A program made the position numbers and the translations under genes. A DNA stretch of 12,288 nucleotides from Deltaproteobacteria bacterium. Lineage in GTDB: Bacteria > Myxococcota > UBA796 > SXON01. A model generated the notes under the pieces. The model searched no databases and was not told the origin of the DNA. It saw only the letters and a list, made by a program, of their open reading frames with translations. The stretch is taken from contig CANKNP010000134.1 in assembly GCA_947483545.1 (NCBI GenBank), positions 1 through 12,288 of the forward strand, in the 5' to 3' direction. Of the stretch, positions 1-6,395 are shown one piece after another; the stretch's first letter is position 1, and every line of letters begins with the position of its first letter.

Positions 1-1005
1 CCCCCCCCCCCTGCGCTCTCCGCTGGGCCGGATCGCGCTGCCGACCTGCTCCGTCGCATCCGCGAGTCCTCTGGCGAGCACACCCGCCCCCGGCCCGCGG
101 CTCCGGTGGAGCCTTCGGAGCCCGAAGGCGACAACTCCCCCGAGGACACGTCTCCGCATGGCATCCCGCCGGTGGTCACCCCCCTGCCGCCGGTGCAGCC
201 GAAGATCGTGGCGCCCGAGGTCGCCACGGCCGCGCCCGCCGCCCCCGCCACCGCGGCCCCCGCCACGCCGGCCGCGCCCGCCGCCCCCGCCGCCCCCACG
301 CCAGCCGTGCTGCTTCAAAAGGCCCCCACGCCCTCACCTGGGCCGGCGGTCACCCCGACTCCGGGACCGGCCCCCGTGGTCTCCGCGGCGCCCCCGGTCG
401 CGCTCCAGAAGCCCGCGGAGCCGCCCAAACCCCCGGCCCCCCGCGCGTCCATTGTCCCTGCCCAGCCTGTCCCGATCCCCCGTCGCCCCCGGACGCCGGA
501 CCCGGTTCGCACGGTTCTACGCGGCGAGTCGGCCCCCTACCGGCTGTGTCGGGGCCCAGGATCTGCGATCGTGCAGCGGCGGTTGATGAACCAGTCCACG
601 CTCGGCGATGTCGTGGCGGTGCTCGTCGGCCAGATGGTGCCGCTGCGCGCGACGCCCGCCGGACACTTCGGCGGTTGGTACCGCCTCGGGCCCCAGCCTG
701 GGCCCCTCCCCGCCACGACCCGACTGGACGCCGTACCCGCCGACGAAGTGTTGTATTTTCATCCTATCCCCGGCCAGGTGTTGACGCTCCCGCTGGAAGT
801 CCCGAGCGTGTCGGGCGCGCTGTACATGGTGGCGATGCACACTGCGTTGCCCATCTCGACCCTGATGGATGGGTTCGCCACGCTGTTCAACCTGCCCGCG
901 GGCGATTGGTCCCTGTCGGTGGACGGTGTCGTGCTTGATGCCTCCGCGATCCTCGCCGATCAGCCCCTGACCGCCGAGACGCGAATCACCCTGGCCAAGG
1001 CATGA
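1..1005 (+). CDS. PA-rich protein with two C-terminal ubiquitin-like domains (5' end outside window)
   Basis: The frame is open from base 1, so the gene starts upstream; the internal GTG at 106 is probably not the start. 334 residues are visible. The first 25 or so contain a helix-like stretch (ADLLRRIRESS), possibly the end of a folded domain. Residues about 35-175 are a Pro/Ala-rich linker with no likely fold. From about residue 180 to the end I see two consecutive segments of 70-80 residues with the same pattern: a beta hairpin start, a helix opened by STLGDV or STLMDG, then WYRLG or WSLSVDG, then a closing hydrophobic strand (VLYF, RITLAK). That is the ubiquitin/YukD-like beta-grasp layout; I infer it from pattern, not homology search. 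The second repeat (about 260-334) is the clearer one. The stop overlaps the next ATG by 4 bases, tying it to the FHA/transglycosylase gene. The biochemical role is unknown; a cytoplasmic adaptor in an envelope complex is plausible. Confidence 0.75.
   Translation, partial: PPPPALSAGPDRAADLLRRIRESSGEHTRPRPAAPVEPSEPEGDNSPEDTSPHGIPPVVTPLPPVQPKIVAPEVATAAPAAPATAAPATPAAPAAPAAPTPAVLLQKAPTPSPGPAVTPTPGPAPVVSAAPPVALQKPAEPPKPPAPRASIVPAQPVPIPRRPRTPDPVRTVLRGESAPYRLCRGPGSAIVQRRLMNQSTLGDVVAVLVGQMVPLRATPAGHFGGWYRLGPQPGPLPATTRLDAVPADEVLYFHPIPGQVLTLPLEVPSVSGALYMVAMHTALPISTLMDGFATLFNLPAGDWSLSVDGVVLDASAILADQPLTAETRITLAKA
229..291 (+). repeat. Three in-frame 21-bp units in the PA-rich linker
   Basis: Bases 229-249 and 271-291 are identical 21-mers separated by exactly one unit length, and 250-270 is a diverged middle copy. 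Each unit is seven codons (AAPAAPA, TAAPATP, AAPAAPA), so copy-number change keeps the reading frame and only alters linker length. Confidence 0.8.
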
Positions 1006-2624
1006 GCCAGGAGCGCTGGGACGTCGTCGTCCGCTTTTTGAACGGCCCGCTGCAATTTGAAGGCGACATGGTCATGCGCGGCCCGGTCGTGCGGCTCGGG
1101 GCCAATCCCGGCCCCGGCGGCCTCAAGTTGGAGGGCTATCGCGGCCTGGACGACCGGCAGGCGGTGATCACCGCCTATGACGGCGGATCAGCGTCCATCG
1201 CGCCGGTCGGGCCCAACCAGGTGCGCATGGCGCCGCATGAGCACGTCGATTGGCAGGAGGTCCACCCGATTCGGGAGCCGACCTACCTTTCGTCGGGGTG
1301 TGCGCTGCATTTTGGGCCGCCAGGGAGAGGGGCGACCTGCGTTTTCGTCGAGTGTCGGCGGTTGGGGGTTTGGGAGCAGCGGGAGCTGTTGTCGGACGCG
1401 TCCCAGCTTGACCCCGAGTCCCAAGGCAACGATGTCCGGCAGCTCGACAGCCGCAGCAAATACCCGCTGTGGTTGATCCCGGTGGTGCTGGGGATCTTCA
1501 TGGCTTTCTCCAGCGGGCTCGCGCTGATCCTCATTGTTTTTCTGCAGCGGGACGTGGACCGGCTCGGACCTGTGGACGAGGGGCTCGAAAAATACGACCT
1601 CGACGCGGCGATGAGCGAAAAGGTGAACACCTCGCTGCTCGCAGGCGTGGAAGACGGCTTCAAGGCGTTCGTGATGAAGCCCAACATCGACGCCGCCGGC
1701 TGGAAGGAGCTGGAGAAGCCAGACCGCTGGGACGTGAACTTGATCCAGTGGATCACACGCTCGGAGACGCTTTTCGGAAAATCTTGGGCGGTGTGGGCGC
1801 TGTTTGACCGGTCGCGGGAGGAGCACGCCCAGGCGCTCGCGGAGATTCGGAAGGCCGGGCTCCCGGATGTGCTGGCCGCGATCCCGTTCCAAGAGTCCGG
1901 GTATCAACCCAACCCCCAGTCCCCGGTCTGCGCGAAGGGTTGGTGGCAGTTCATGCCGGAGACGGCGAAACGTGCCGGGATCGAGGTGGCGAACTGCCGC
2001 TTCCGGGGGTCGAGTACGCCTTGGACACCCTCGCTTTTGGCGCCGCCCCGAAACGCCTACAAGAACGCGGACTACGTGACCGACACGGGCACCTGCAAGA
2101 TCACGTCGTGCGACCAGGACGGGCGCACGGACCTGCGCGGCTCGACGCTCGGGGCGATCAAGCTGCTCAAACAGGCGTTTCAAGACGAGGAGCTGCGCTA
2201 CTCCGGCTCGGTCGTGCAGGCCGTGATCGCCTCCCACAACGCAGGCTTCGACGACAGTCCTTATCGGAACGGCTCGATCAGCAAAACAAACGTGCTGATC
2301 GCCTACCGGCAGTTTCGCCAGGCCGCGAACGTGGATCGCGCCCCGGATTTTGTAGGCCGAAACATCACGTGTACCACCCCGGCACAGATGCAGGGCGGGC
2401 CGAATGACACCTGCGGGGGCTACCTCGCCAAGGAGACCCAACACTACGTTCACTACATCATCGCGTACCACCTGCTCTCGGTCTGCTATTACGGCAGCAA
2501 TTACGCGGATGATTTTCCCGTGTATTCGGACTATCGGGAATACGCCCGTGGCAGCGGGTATTGCCAGGGCATCAAAGTGCCATCGAGCGACGAAGTGCAG
2601 AAACACATGAAGGGCGGCAAGTGA
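1002..2624 (+). CDS. FHA-like domain / transmembrane / lytic transglycosylase fusion protein
   Basis: 540 residues. Residues about 5-125 look like a divergent FHA domain: a VVRLG strand where FHA has its GR turn, LDDRQAVI in place of the SRxHA strand, and a late LHFG strand like the usual GDxIxxG. The canonical phosphothreonine-binding Arg and Ser are not obvious, so phosphopeptide binding is doubtful. One membrane helix spans about 154-181. The C-terminal half is a soluble-lytic-transglycosylase (GH23-like) domain: IPFQES with probable catalytic Glu298, then GWWQFMPETA (313-322), and SHNAG (411-415) in place of the usual AYNAG. This family cleaves the MurNAc-GlcNAc bond of peptidoglycan by an intramolecular transglycosylation. 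Many cysteines in this half suit disulfides outside the cytoplasm, so the topology is likely FHA inside and enzyme outside. The ATG overlaps the upstream stop (ATGA), and the stop overlaps the next gene (GTGA). Confidence 0.85.
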   Translation: MSQERWDVVVRFLNGPLQFEGDMVMRGPVVRLGANPGPGGLKLEGYRGLDDRQAVITAYDGGSASIAPVGPNQVRMAPHEHVDWQEVHPIREPTYLSSGCALHFGPPGRGATCVFVECRRLGVWEQRELLSDASQLDPESQGNDVRQLDSRSKYPLWLIPVVLGIFMAFSSGLALILIVFLQRDVDRLGPVDEGLEKYDLDAAMSEKVNTSLLAGVEDGFKAFVMKPNIDAAGWKELEKPDRWDVNLIQWITRSETLFGKSWAVWALFDRSREEHAQALAEIRKAGLPDVLAAIPFQESGYQPNPQSPVCAKGWWQFMPETAKRAGIEVANCRFRGSSTPWTPSLLAPPRNAYKNADYVTDTGTCKITSCDQDGRTDLRGSTLGAIKLLKQAFQDEELRYSGSVVQAVIASHNAGFDDSPYRNGSISKTNVLIAYRQFRQAANVDRAPDFVGRNITCTTPAQMQGGPNDTCGGYLAKETQHYVHYIIAYHLLSVCYYGSNYADDFPVYSDYREYARGSGYCQGIKVPSSDEVQKHMKGGK

Positions 2625-3364
2625 ACTGGCGGCTCTTGATCGGCACGGGGGCGGGGTTCTTCGCGTTCCTCTGGGCGGTCGTGCTCATGGTAGACGAGGA
2701 GATCGTGGAGGTAGACGCGAAGACCAAGGTGGAGCAGAACCAACAGGACGCTTTGTTCGGGATGCAATTCGCGGCCTCCCAACGAGAGGCCAACTTTCAG
2801 AAGATGGGGTTTTCGGAGGAAGAGGTCGCCGCCCTGGCAAAGAAGGTGGGCGTGCTGGAGGAGAAATACCATACGAAGGATCCCGACCAGGACGTCGTGA
2901 CCGTGCGGATCGAGGCGGCTACGGACCAGGATGAACTGGCGGCGGCGCTCTGCGGTACAAACGCCTCGCTGCCGGTCCGCTACTCGGCGCTGAAATTCCT
3001 GATGGTCGAGAAGGGCGGGGGGATTCGCGCTGCCGATCTGGACGAGGTCAGCTCTCTCGAGATCCAACAATGGGCCAAGGCCGCGCGCGTGGAGGCGGTG
3101 TACGAAGCGGCTGAGGTGACGACCGACCGGAAGGACGATGCCACCCGGATGGGCATCGCCGCGGTGATCGCCGGCACCGAGGCGACCGAGCTGCTCCTGG
3201 AGAAGAAGGCGCCCTTTGGGCGCGGGGTCTTCGCCGGCTGGGACTGGGGAGCCGTGCAGAAGAAGTTCCCCGGGATCAAAGACAAGCTCATCGAGTACGT
3301 GGCCCTGTTGCACCTCGTCGGAGAGGTGGCAAACGGCGACAAGGGGATGTGCAACACGGGATGA
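2621..3364 (+). CDS. Single-pass membrane protein of unknown family
   Basis: 247 residues from GTG 2621, chosen because it overlaps the upstream stop as GTGA, has a purine-rich AAGGGCGG stretch just ahead, and puts the membrane helix at the very N-terminus. An earlier in-frame ATG at 2561 would add 20 residues encoded inside the preceding gene and is less likely. Residues about 4-23 are a hydrophobic anchor (LLIGTGAGFFAFLWAVVLMV). The rest is acidic, helical-looking and soluble, with charged stretches around 28-75 that could form a coiled coil (KTKVEQNQQ, SEEEVAALAKK). There are two cysteines, one near the C-terminus (GMCNTG). I do not recognise the family. Its place between a membrane transglycosylase and another exported protein, with 4-base overlaps on both sides, suggests a structural partner of that envelope complex, with the bulk of the chain outside the inner membrane. 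Confidence 0.8.
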   Translation: MNWRLLIGTGAGFFAFLWAVVLMVDEEIVEVDAKTKVEQNQQDALFGMQFAASQREANFQKMGFSEEEVAALAKKVGVLEEKYHTKDPDQDVVTVRIEAATDQDELAAALCGTNASLPVRYSALKFLMVEKGGGIRAADLDEVSSLEIQQWAKAARVEAVYEAAEVTTDRKDDATRMGIAAVIAGTEATELLLEKKAPFGRGVFAGWDWGAVQKKFPGIKDKLIEYVALLHLVGEVANGDKGMCNTG

Positions 3365-4956
3365 GCGGGCGCCGCCCCCGGGTGTCCGGCCGTCGTCGCC
3401 TCGCTGTCGCTTTGGGGCTCGCTTCGGCGTGCGCGGGGCTGTGGATGGGCCGCTTGCACGCCGAGCGGGCGATCCTGCCGCTCCTGCCCTGGCATGGAGA
3501 GTGCCTCGACTCGGTGGGGGGCTGGGCGGACCTCGTTCGCGGGGACCTGCCTGCGCCGCCGTGCGTCGGGGACGGCGACCAGGATTGTTGCCCGGCCGCT
3601 GCGGGCTTCTGCGAGCCGGCGCTGCTGTTGGCCGACGACGCCGAGCTCTCCTTGCCGAGCCGCATCGCCGCCCGCCGTCACGCGCTGGATGCGGGCTGTC
3701 CGCCGCAGGCGCTTGCCCAAGACGATCTGACCCTCCCCCCAGACGTTCGCAGGCGTCGGGCGGCGCTCGCCCAAGGGGAAGGATCGGAGCCCTGGGCCAG
3801 CGAGGTCCTCGCCGTTCACGGGCTCTGGGCCGACGCATTGGCGGAGCGCGCCGTGCTCGGTGACCCGGACGCGCTGGACCTGCTCGCGGATGTCGTGCAT
3901 GTGGACAGGGGGGCGTGGCCGGCGGCGGAGCGAGCGCTTGGGGAGTGCCATCCGCCATCGTGTCTGGCTCTCTACGTGGGTCGGGACGGTCCTGCGGCGG
4001 CAGCAGACTCGCCCGGCGAGCTCGCACGGCGCCTCAAGGCCGCGTCGGGGCCGCTGGAGCGAGGCCCGAACATCCCGCCGGATCTCGAGCTTGGACTGGG
4101 GGTCCCGGCCCCGGCCGACGCCCTCGACGCGCTCACCGGCTCCGGGGACGCAACCCACGCGGTGCTCGCCGAAGCGGAGGCCGTGAAGCGCTTCATCGGC
4201 CGGGACCTCGACCGGCTGGAAGCGGCGCTGCTCTCGCCGGTGTCCGCGGGGAGCCCGCCGGGGGATGTACATGGCGCCTTCGTGGCGGGCGGGGGGGCGC
4301 CTGGGGCGACGGCCCTCGCGGTGGCGCTCGTCTGGGGAGACGTAGGGGTCGCCTGGGTGGCGGACGGCGGTGCTGTAAGGGTGAAGGCGGGGGAGAGGGA
4401 GTGGTGGCTGGACGGGTGCGCGCCCGCGAGGCGCGTGGGGGCGGGGGACCCGGAGGGGGAGCCCGTACCGCCTCTCGCATTGGCGGCTGCAGAGCGGGTC
4501 GGGGCGTGGTTGCGGCTCGGAGAGATCGAGCACGCCCGCGAGGCGGACGACCTGCTGGCCTTCGCGCCAGGGGCCCGAAGGTGGGCTCCCCGCGTGTTCC
4601 CACGCCCCGATCCAGGGTCAGCGTCGACCCGGCCGCCGTGGGAAGGCCCAAGTGTCGGGGCCAAGCGTCGAGGGCGGTTGCTCACGCCCTTTGCCCTCCC
4701 GACCCCCACTGAGGATCGCCGTGCCCGGGCGGAGGCGGTCCGATTCACTCAGTCCCCCGAGGCGCTGGCCGTCACCGCCTGGGCCGCCTGGCGCGCCCAG
4801 GATCCCGAATTGGCGCGCATGTTGCTCGGGGAAGCACCGCAGGAGCCCTGGCCGCGGTACGCCTGGCGGGTGGTTGCGGCCGCGTTGGGGGAGCCCGGGG
4901 AGGAGGCGGTGAGGCCGACGGGGTGTGCGCCGGCGTTGTGGGCGGGGCCGGGGTGA
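3361..4956 (+). CDS. Exported or anchored protein, possible degenerate transglutaminase-like core
   Basis: 531 residues from ATG 3361, which overlaps the upstream stop as ATGA; a GTG four codons earlier is the alternative. The N-terminus is very Arg-rich (GRRPR, GRRR) followed by a hydrophobic stretch at about 14-29, so it is a signal anchor or signal peptide. A lipobox-like LASAC (Cys24) and a loose twin-arginine look are both weak. Residues about 50-90 hold a cysteine cluster (CVGDGDQDCC, then C, then C), suggesting disulfides outside the cytoplasm. The middle is Ala/Leu-rich and helical, like solenoid repeats. Residues about 308-360 recall a transglutaminase-like core (a helix ATALAVAL, a strand VGVAWVA, then WWLDGC), but the catalytic Cys and His are not at the expected places, so any enzyme activity is doubtful. 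This is the last gene of the overlapping four-gene run. The family is not recognised and the fold suggestion is inference. Confidence 0.8.
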   Translation: MSGRRPRVSGRRRLAVALGLASACAGLWMGRLHAERAILPLLPWHGECLDSVGGWADLVRGDLPAPPCVGDGDQDCCPAAAGFCEPALLLADDAELSLPSRIAARRHALDAGCPPQALAQDDLTLPPDVRRRRAALAQGEGSEPWASEVLAVHGLWADALAERAVLGDPDALDLLADVVHVDRGAWPAAERALGECHPPSCLALYVGRDGPAAAADSPGELARRLKAASGPLERGPNIPPDLELGLGVPAPADALDALTGSGDATHAVLAEAEAVKRFIGRDLDRLEAALLSPVSAGSPPGDVHGAFVAGGGAPGATALAVALVWGDVGVAWVADGGAVRVKAGEREWWLDGCAPARRVGAGDPEGEPVPPLALAAAERVGAWLRLGEIEHAREADDLLAFAPGARRWAPRVFPRPDPGSASTRPPWEGPSVGAKRRGRLLTPFALPTPTEDRRARAEAVRFTQSPEALAVTAWAAWRAQDPELARMLLGEAPQEPWPRYAWRVVAAALGEPGEEAVRPTGCAPALWAGPG

Positions 4957-5121
4957 GAGCGCCCCGAGGCGGGGGCACCCGCGCCGGGGGCCCCTGCAAC
5001 TTGAGGATCTGGGCGGAGCAAGCGCCTAAGCTGGCTACGCTGGCCCGCCAGCCGGCGCTCGCGGCTCGTCGCGTAAGACACCCAGGACCGGCCGGCACCG
5101 GTTGCGGGCTCCGGCCCACCG
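4957..5121. other. Intergenic gap between convergent genes
   Basis: 165 bases between the stop of the + strand run and the stop of the - strand pair. It is GC-rich and has no convincing ORF of its own. Apart from the nested hairpin at 5021-5059 it holds short G/C palindromes (for example GGGGCCCC near 4987-4994) and no T-tract on either strand. Confidence 0.6.
5021..5059. terminator. Nested hairpin, candidate bidirectional terminator
   Basis: AGCGCC (5021-5026) pairs with GGCGCT (5054-5059), and inside it GCTGGC (5030-5035) pairs with GCCAGC (5047-5052). A second GCTGGC at 5039-5044 can pair with the same right arm as an alternative. There is no U-tract, so if it stops transcription it is not a classic intrinsic terminator. 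The position between convergent stops supports the call. Confidence 0.35.
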
Positions 5122-5634
5122 TCACTCGGGGGGCTCCGGCGGGGGGATCAGTGGGCGCAAGATGCTCGGCGCCTGATCGTCCGGGAGGGTCGCCCAGTGG
5201 TCGTCGACCGCGGGGGAGACGGTGAGCACGAAGGGCCCAGAGATGGTTTTCCCCGCGGCGAGGAGCACGGAGGTCTCCTCATTCTCGAAGAAGAGGACGG
5301 TGCGGCCAGCGCGGGACCGATCTGCGGATTTGCGGAACCCTGCGTCCGTGAGCACGAGGGACCAGCGGGCCGCGGTGGTGATGGGATCGACGCCGGCTGG
5401 GTAGAGGATCAGCAGCTCGGTGTCGGTCTTGTCGAGGATCTGGACGTTCTGGTCGTCTGGGGTGGTGAGACCCAGGCCGCTGAGGAGCGCGGGGGCCGGC
5501 GCGCGGGGTGTAAGACGGGCGCGGGGGATGTGGGGGGCGGGGGCGGCGGGCGGGGGCGCGGAAGGCCAGAGCCAGAACGCCGCGACAACGGCGAGTACGA
5601 GAAGGACGCCAAACCAGCGGAGCGGGGCTACCAA
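5122..5634 (-). CDS. Membrane-anchored protein of unknown family, small periplasmic domain
   Basis: 170 residues if the start is TTG at 5634, where TTGGTAG overlaps the end of the FG-GAP gene. I chose it because a membrane helix (about residues 7-23, RWFGVLLVLAVVAAFWLW) follows at once; the only long alternative, an ATG near 5772, would overlap the upstream gene by about 145 bases and give an Arg-rich, shadow-like N-terminus. After the anchor comes a Pro/Ala-rich linker (about 24-50) and then a compact alpha/beta-looking domain (about 52-150) with strands such as VQILD, LLILYP, TVLFFENE and FVLTVSP, and a helix ITTAARWSLVLTDAGF. The tail is Pro-rich. I do not recognise the family. Coupling to the FG-GAP gene suggests the two act together at the cell surface or in the periplasm. 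Confidence 0.7.
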   Translation of the reverse strand: MVAPLRWFGVLLVLAVVAAFWLWPSAPPPAAPAPHIPRARLTPRAPAPALLSGLGLTTPDDQNVQILDKTDTELLILYPAGVDPITTAARWSLVLTDAGFRKSADRSRAGRTVLFFENEETSVLLAAGKTISGPFVLTVSPAVDDHWATLPDDQAPSILRPLIPPPEPPE

Positions 5635-6359
5635 TCGGAGAGGTCGTAGACGGCGATGAGGCCGGGGCCGGGGGATCCAGGCTCGTCGCCGTGGTCCGGA
5701 TGCCCGACGATCAGCTCGTTCGTGCCGTTCCCATCGGCGTCCGCGAAAATGAGCTGGCTCTTGATGGTCCACTCGATGTCGGGCGTTGGGATGACGTAGT
5801 CCGCGTCATCGTAGTCGTAGCTCCCGCGCGAGATGGGTCCGGAAAACAGGTGAACGGCGCCCTCGTTGGCGACAGCCAAATCCGGGGCGTCGTCTCCGTC
5901 TCCGGAGAGCACCCCGCCGAGGGCGAGGCCGCCTTGGACCAGGACGTCCTCGACGTTCATCTCGCCGATGAAGGGGCCGTACCAGAGGTCAACGCTGTCG
6001 TTCGAGTAGGTGACAGCGAGATCCTCGTAACCATCGCCATCCAGATCCCCAAGGCGCTCCATCCGTTCGCCGTACCCCCGGCGGTCGGAATCCGCGACCA
6101 CCGCGTCCGCGTCCGCTGCATCGACCTCACCGCGCACTGTGCCGTCAAAAACGTAGACCGCGCACCCGGCCTCGGGTCCGACCAAGCCAGCCGTTCCCCA
6201 GGAAGCCGCCCCCGATGCGAAGCGGCGTCCCCCGGCCCGCGTGAACTGCGCGTGGATCCCCGCGAGCCGCCCCCTTCCAGCGACCCCACCATCACCCGTA
6301 GTAGCCCCCCGCAGCCCGTAGCCCGTAGCCCGTGGCCCCCCCACCCCCCGTGCTACCAT
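5628..6359 (-). CDS. FG-GAP (integrin-like) repeat protein, probably 5'-truncated
   Basis: 243 residues if read from ATG 6359; other in-frame starts are GTG 6344 and TTG 6185, and none is convincing. The C-terminal 170 or so residues are good FG-GAP propeller blades: GDLDGDGYEDLAV (Ca-binding Asp105/107/109), SGDGDDAPDLAV (154-163), and ADADGNGTNELIVG (about 206-219), each leading to a strand such as VDLWYGP, AVHLFSGP or LIAVYDL. Such blades form extracellular Ca-binding beta propellers. Only about three and a half blades are present where complete propellers have seven. There is no signal peptide, and residues 1-55 lack the Asp-rich loop that should precede the SGAASWG strand end. That part is encoded across a heptamer repeat and G-runs. 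I infer a decayed or truncated gene, or an unrecognised start. The downstream 170-residue gene overlaps its stop. Confidence 0.6.
   Translation of the reverse strand: MVARGVGGPRATGYGLRGATTGDGGVAGRGRLAGIHAQFTRAGGRRFASGAASWGTAGLVGPEAGCAVYVFDGTVRGEVDAADADAVVADSDRRGYGERMERLGDLDGDGYEDLAVTYSNDSVDLWYGPFIGEMNVEDVLVQGGLALGGVLSGDGDDAPDLAVANEGAVHLFSGPISRGSYDYDDADYVIPTPDIEWTIKSQLIFADADGNGTNELIVGHPDHGDEPGSPGPGLIAVYDLSDW
6311..6338. repeat. Heptamer tandem repeat, consensus GTAGCCC
   Basis: Four adjacent 7-base units: GCAGCCC, GTAGCCC, GTAGCCC, GTGGCCC. A further GTAGCCC lies at 6301-6307, three bases away. Seven is not a multiple of three, so a copy-number change would shift any reading frame crossing it, including the N-terminal part of the minus-strand FG-GAP frame. 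Confidence 0.8.
6354..6359 (+). promoter_or_regulatory. Possible -10 element TACCAT ahead of the SGNH gene
   Basis: TACCAT fits the TANNNT pattern of a sigma-70-type -10 box and lies 36 bases before the GTG at 6396. No clear -35 box is seen, and the C-rich leader has no Shine-Dalgarno sequence. The call is weak and rests partly on the similar TACCTT before the ABC ATPase gene. Confidence 0.2.
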
Positions 6360-6395
6360 GCCCGCCGTGCCCCGCCCCCCCGCCCCCCCGCCCTC

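Larger units (their letters stand above)
6305..6393 (-). other. Dense G-run array (minus strand), potential G-quadruplex
   Basis: On the + strand C-tracts fall at 6305-6310, 6315-6317, 6322-6324, 6329-6331, 6336-6342, 6344-6349, 6370-6373, 6375-6381, 6383-6389 and 6391-6393. The last four are separated by single G bases, giving a canonical four-run quadruplex motif with one-base loops on the minus strand. The motif ends two bases before the GTG of the SGNH gene. Confidence 0.7.

Noticed and set aside
1..11. Run of eleven C bases at the window start
   Set aside because: It reads in frame as Pro codons of the first gene's linker. It could be slip-prone, but with the upstream sequence missing nothing more can be said.
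158..938. Alternative frames over the PA-rich gene
   Set aside because: They are Pro/Arg-rich translations of the same GC-rich linker without any fold pattern. The chosen frame has the ubiquitin-like pattern and the ATGA junction.
1188..2606. Long minus-strand open frame opposite the FHA/transglycosylase gene
   Set aside because: Its translation is Arg/His/Val-rich without domains, and the opposite strand has clear transglycosylase motifs. Long antisense frames are expected at this base composition.
4414..4459. G-runs in the fourth gene as a quadruplex motif
   Set aside because: Only three G-runs of five lie close together (4437-4441, 4443-4447, 4455-4459). The next one is about 20 bases away, so the usual four-run pattern is not met and codon bias explains it.
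2531..4533. Long minus-strand frames across the third and fourth genes
   Set aside because: They are Pro/Arg/Ala-rich shadows lacking motifs. The + strand genes there have anchors and tight start/stop overlaps.
5691..6395. N-terminal extension of the SGNH gene upstream of GTG 6396
   Set aside because: This part is antisense to the FG-GAP coding sequence with its Asp-box-like Ca loops, and its translation has no plausible signal or domain.
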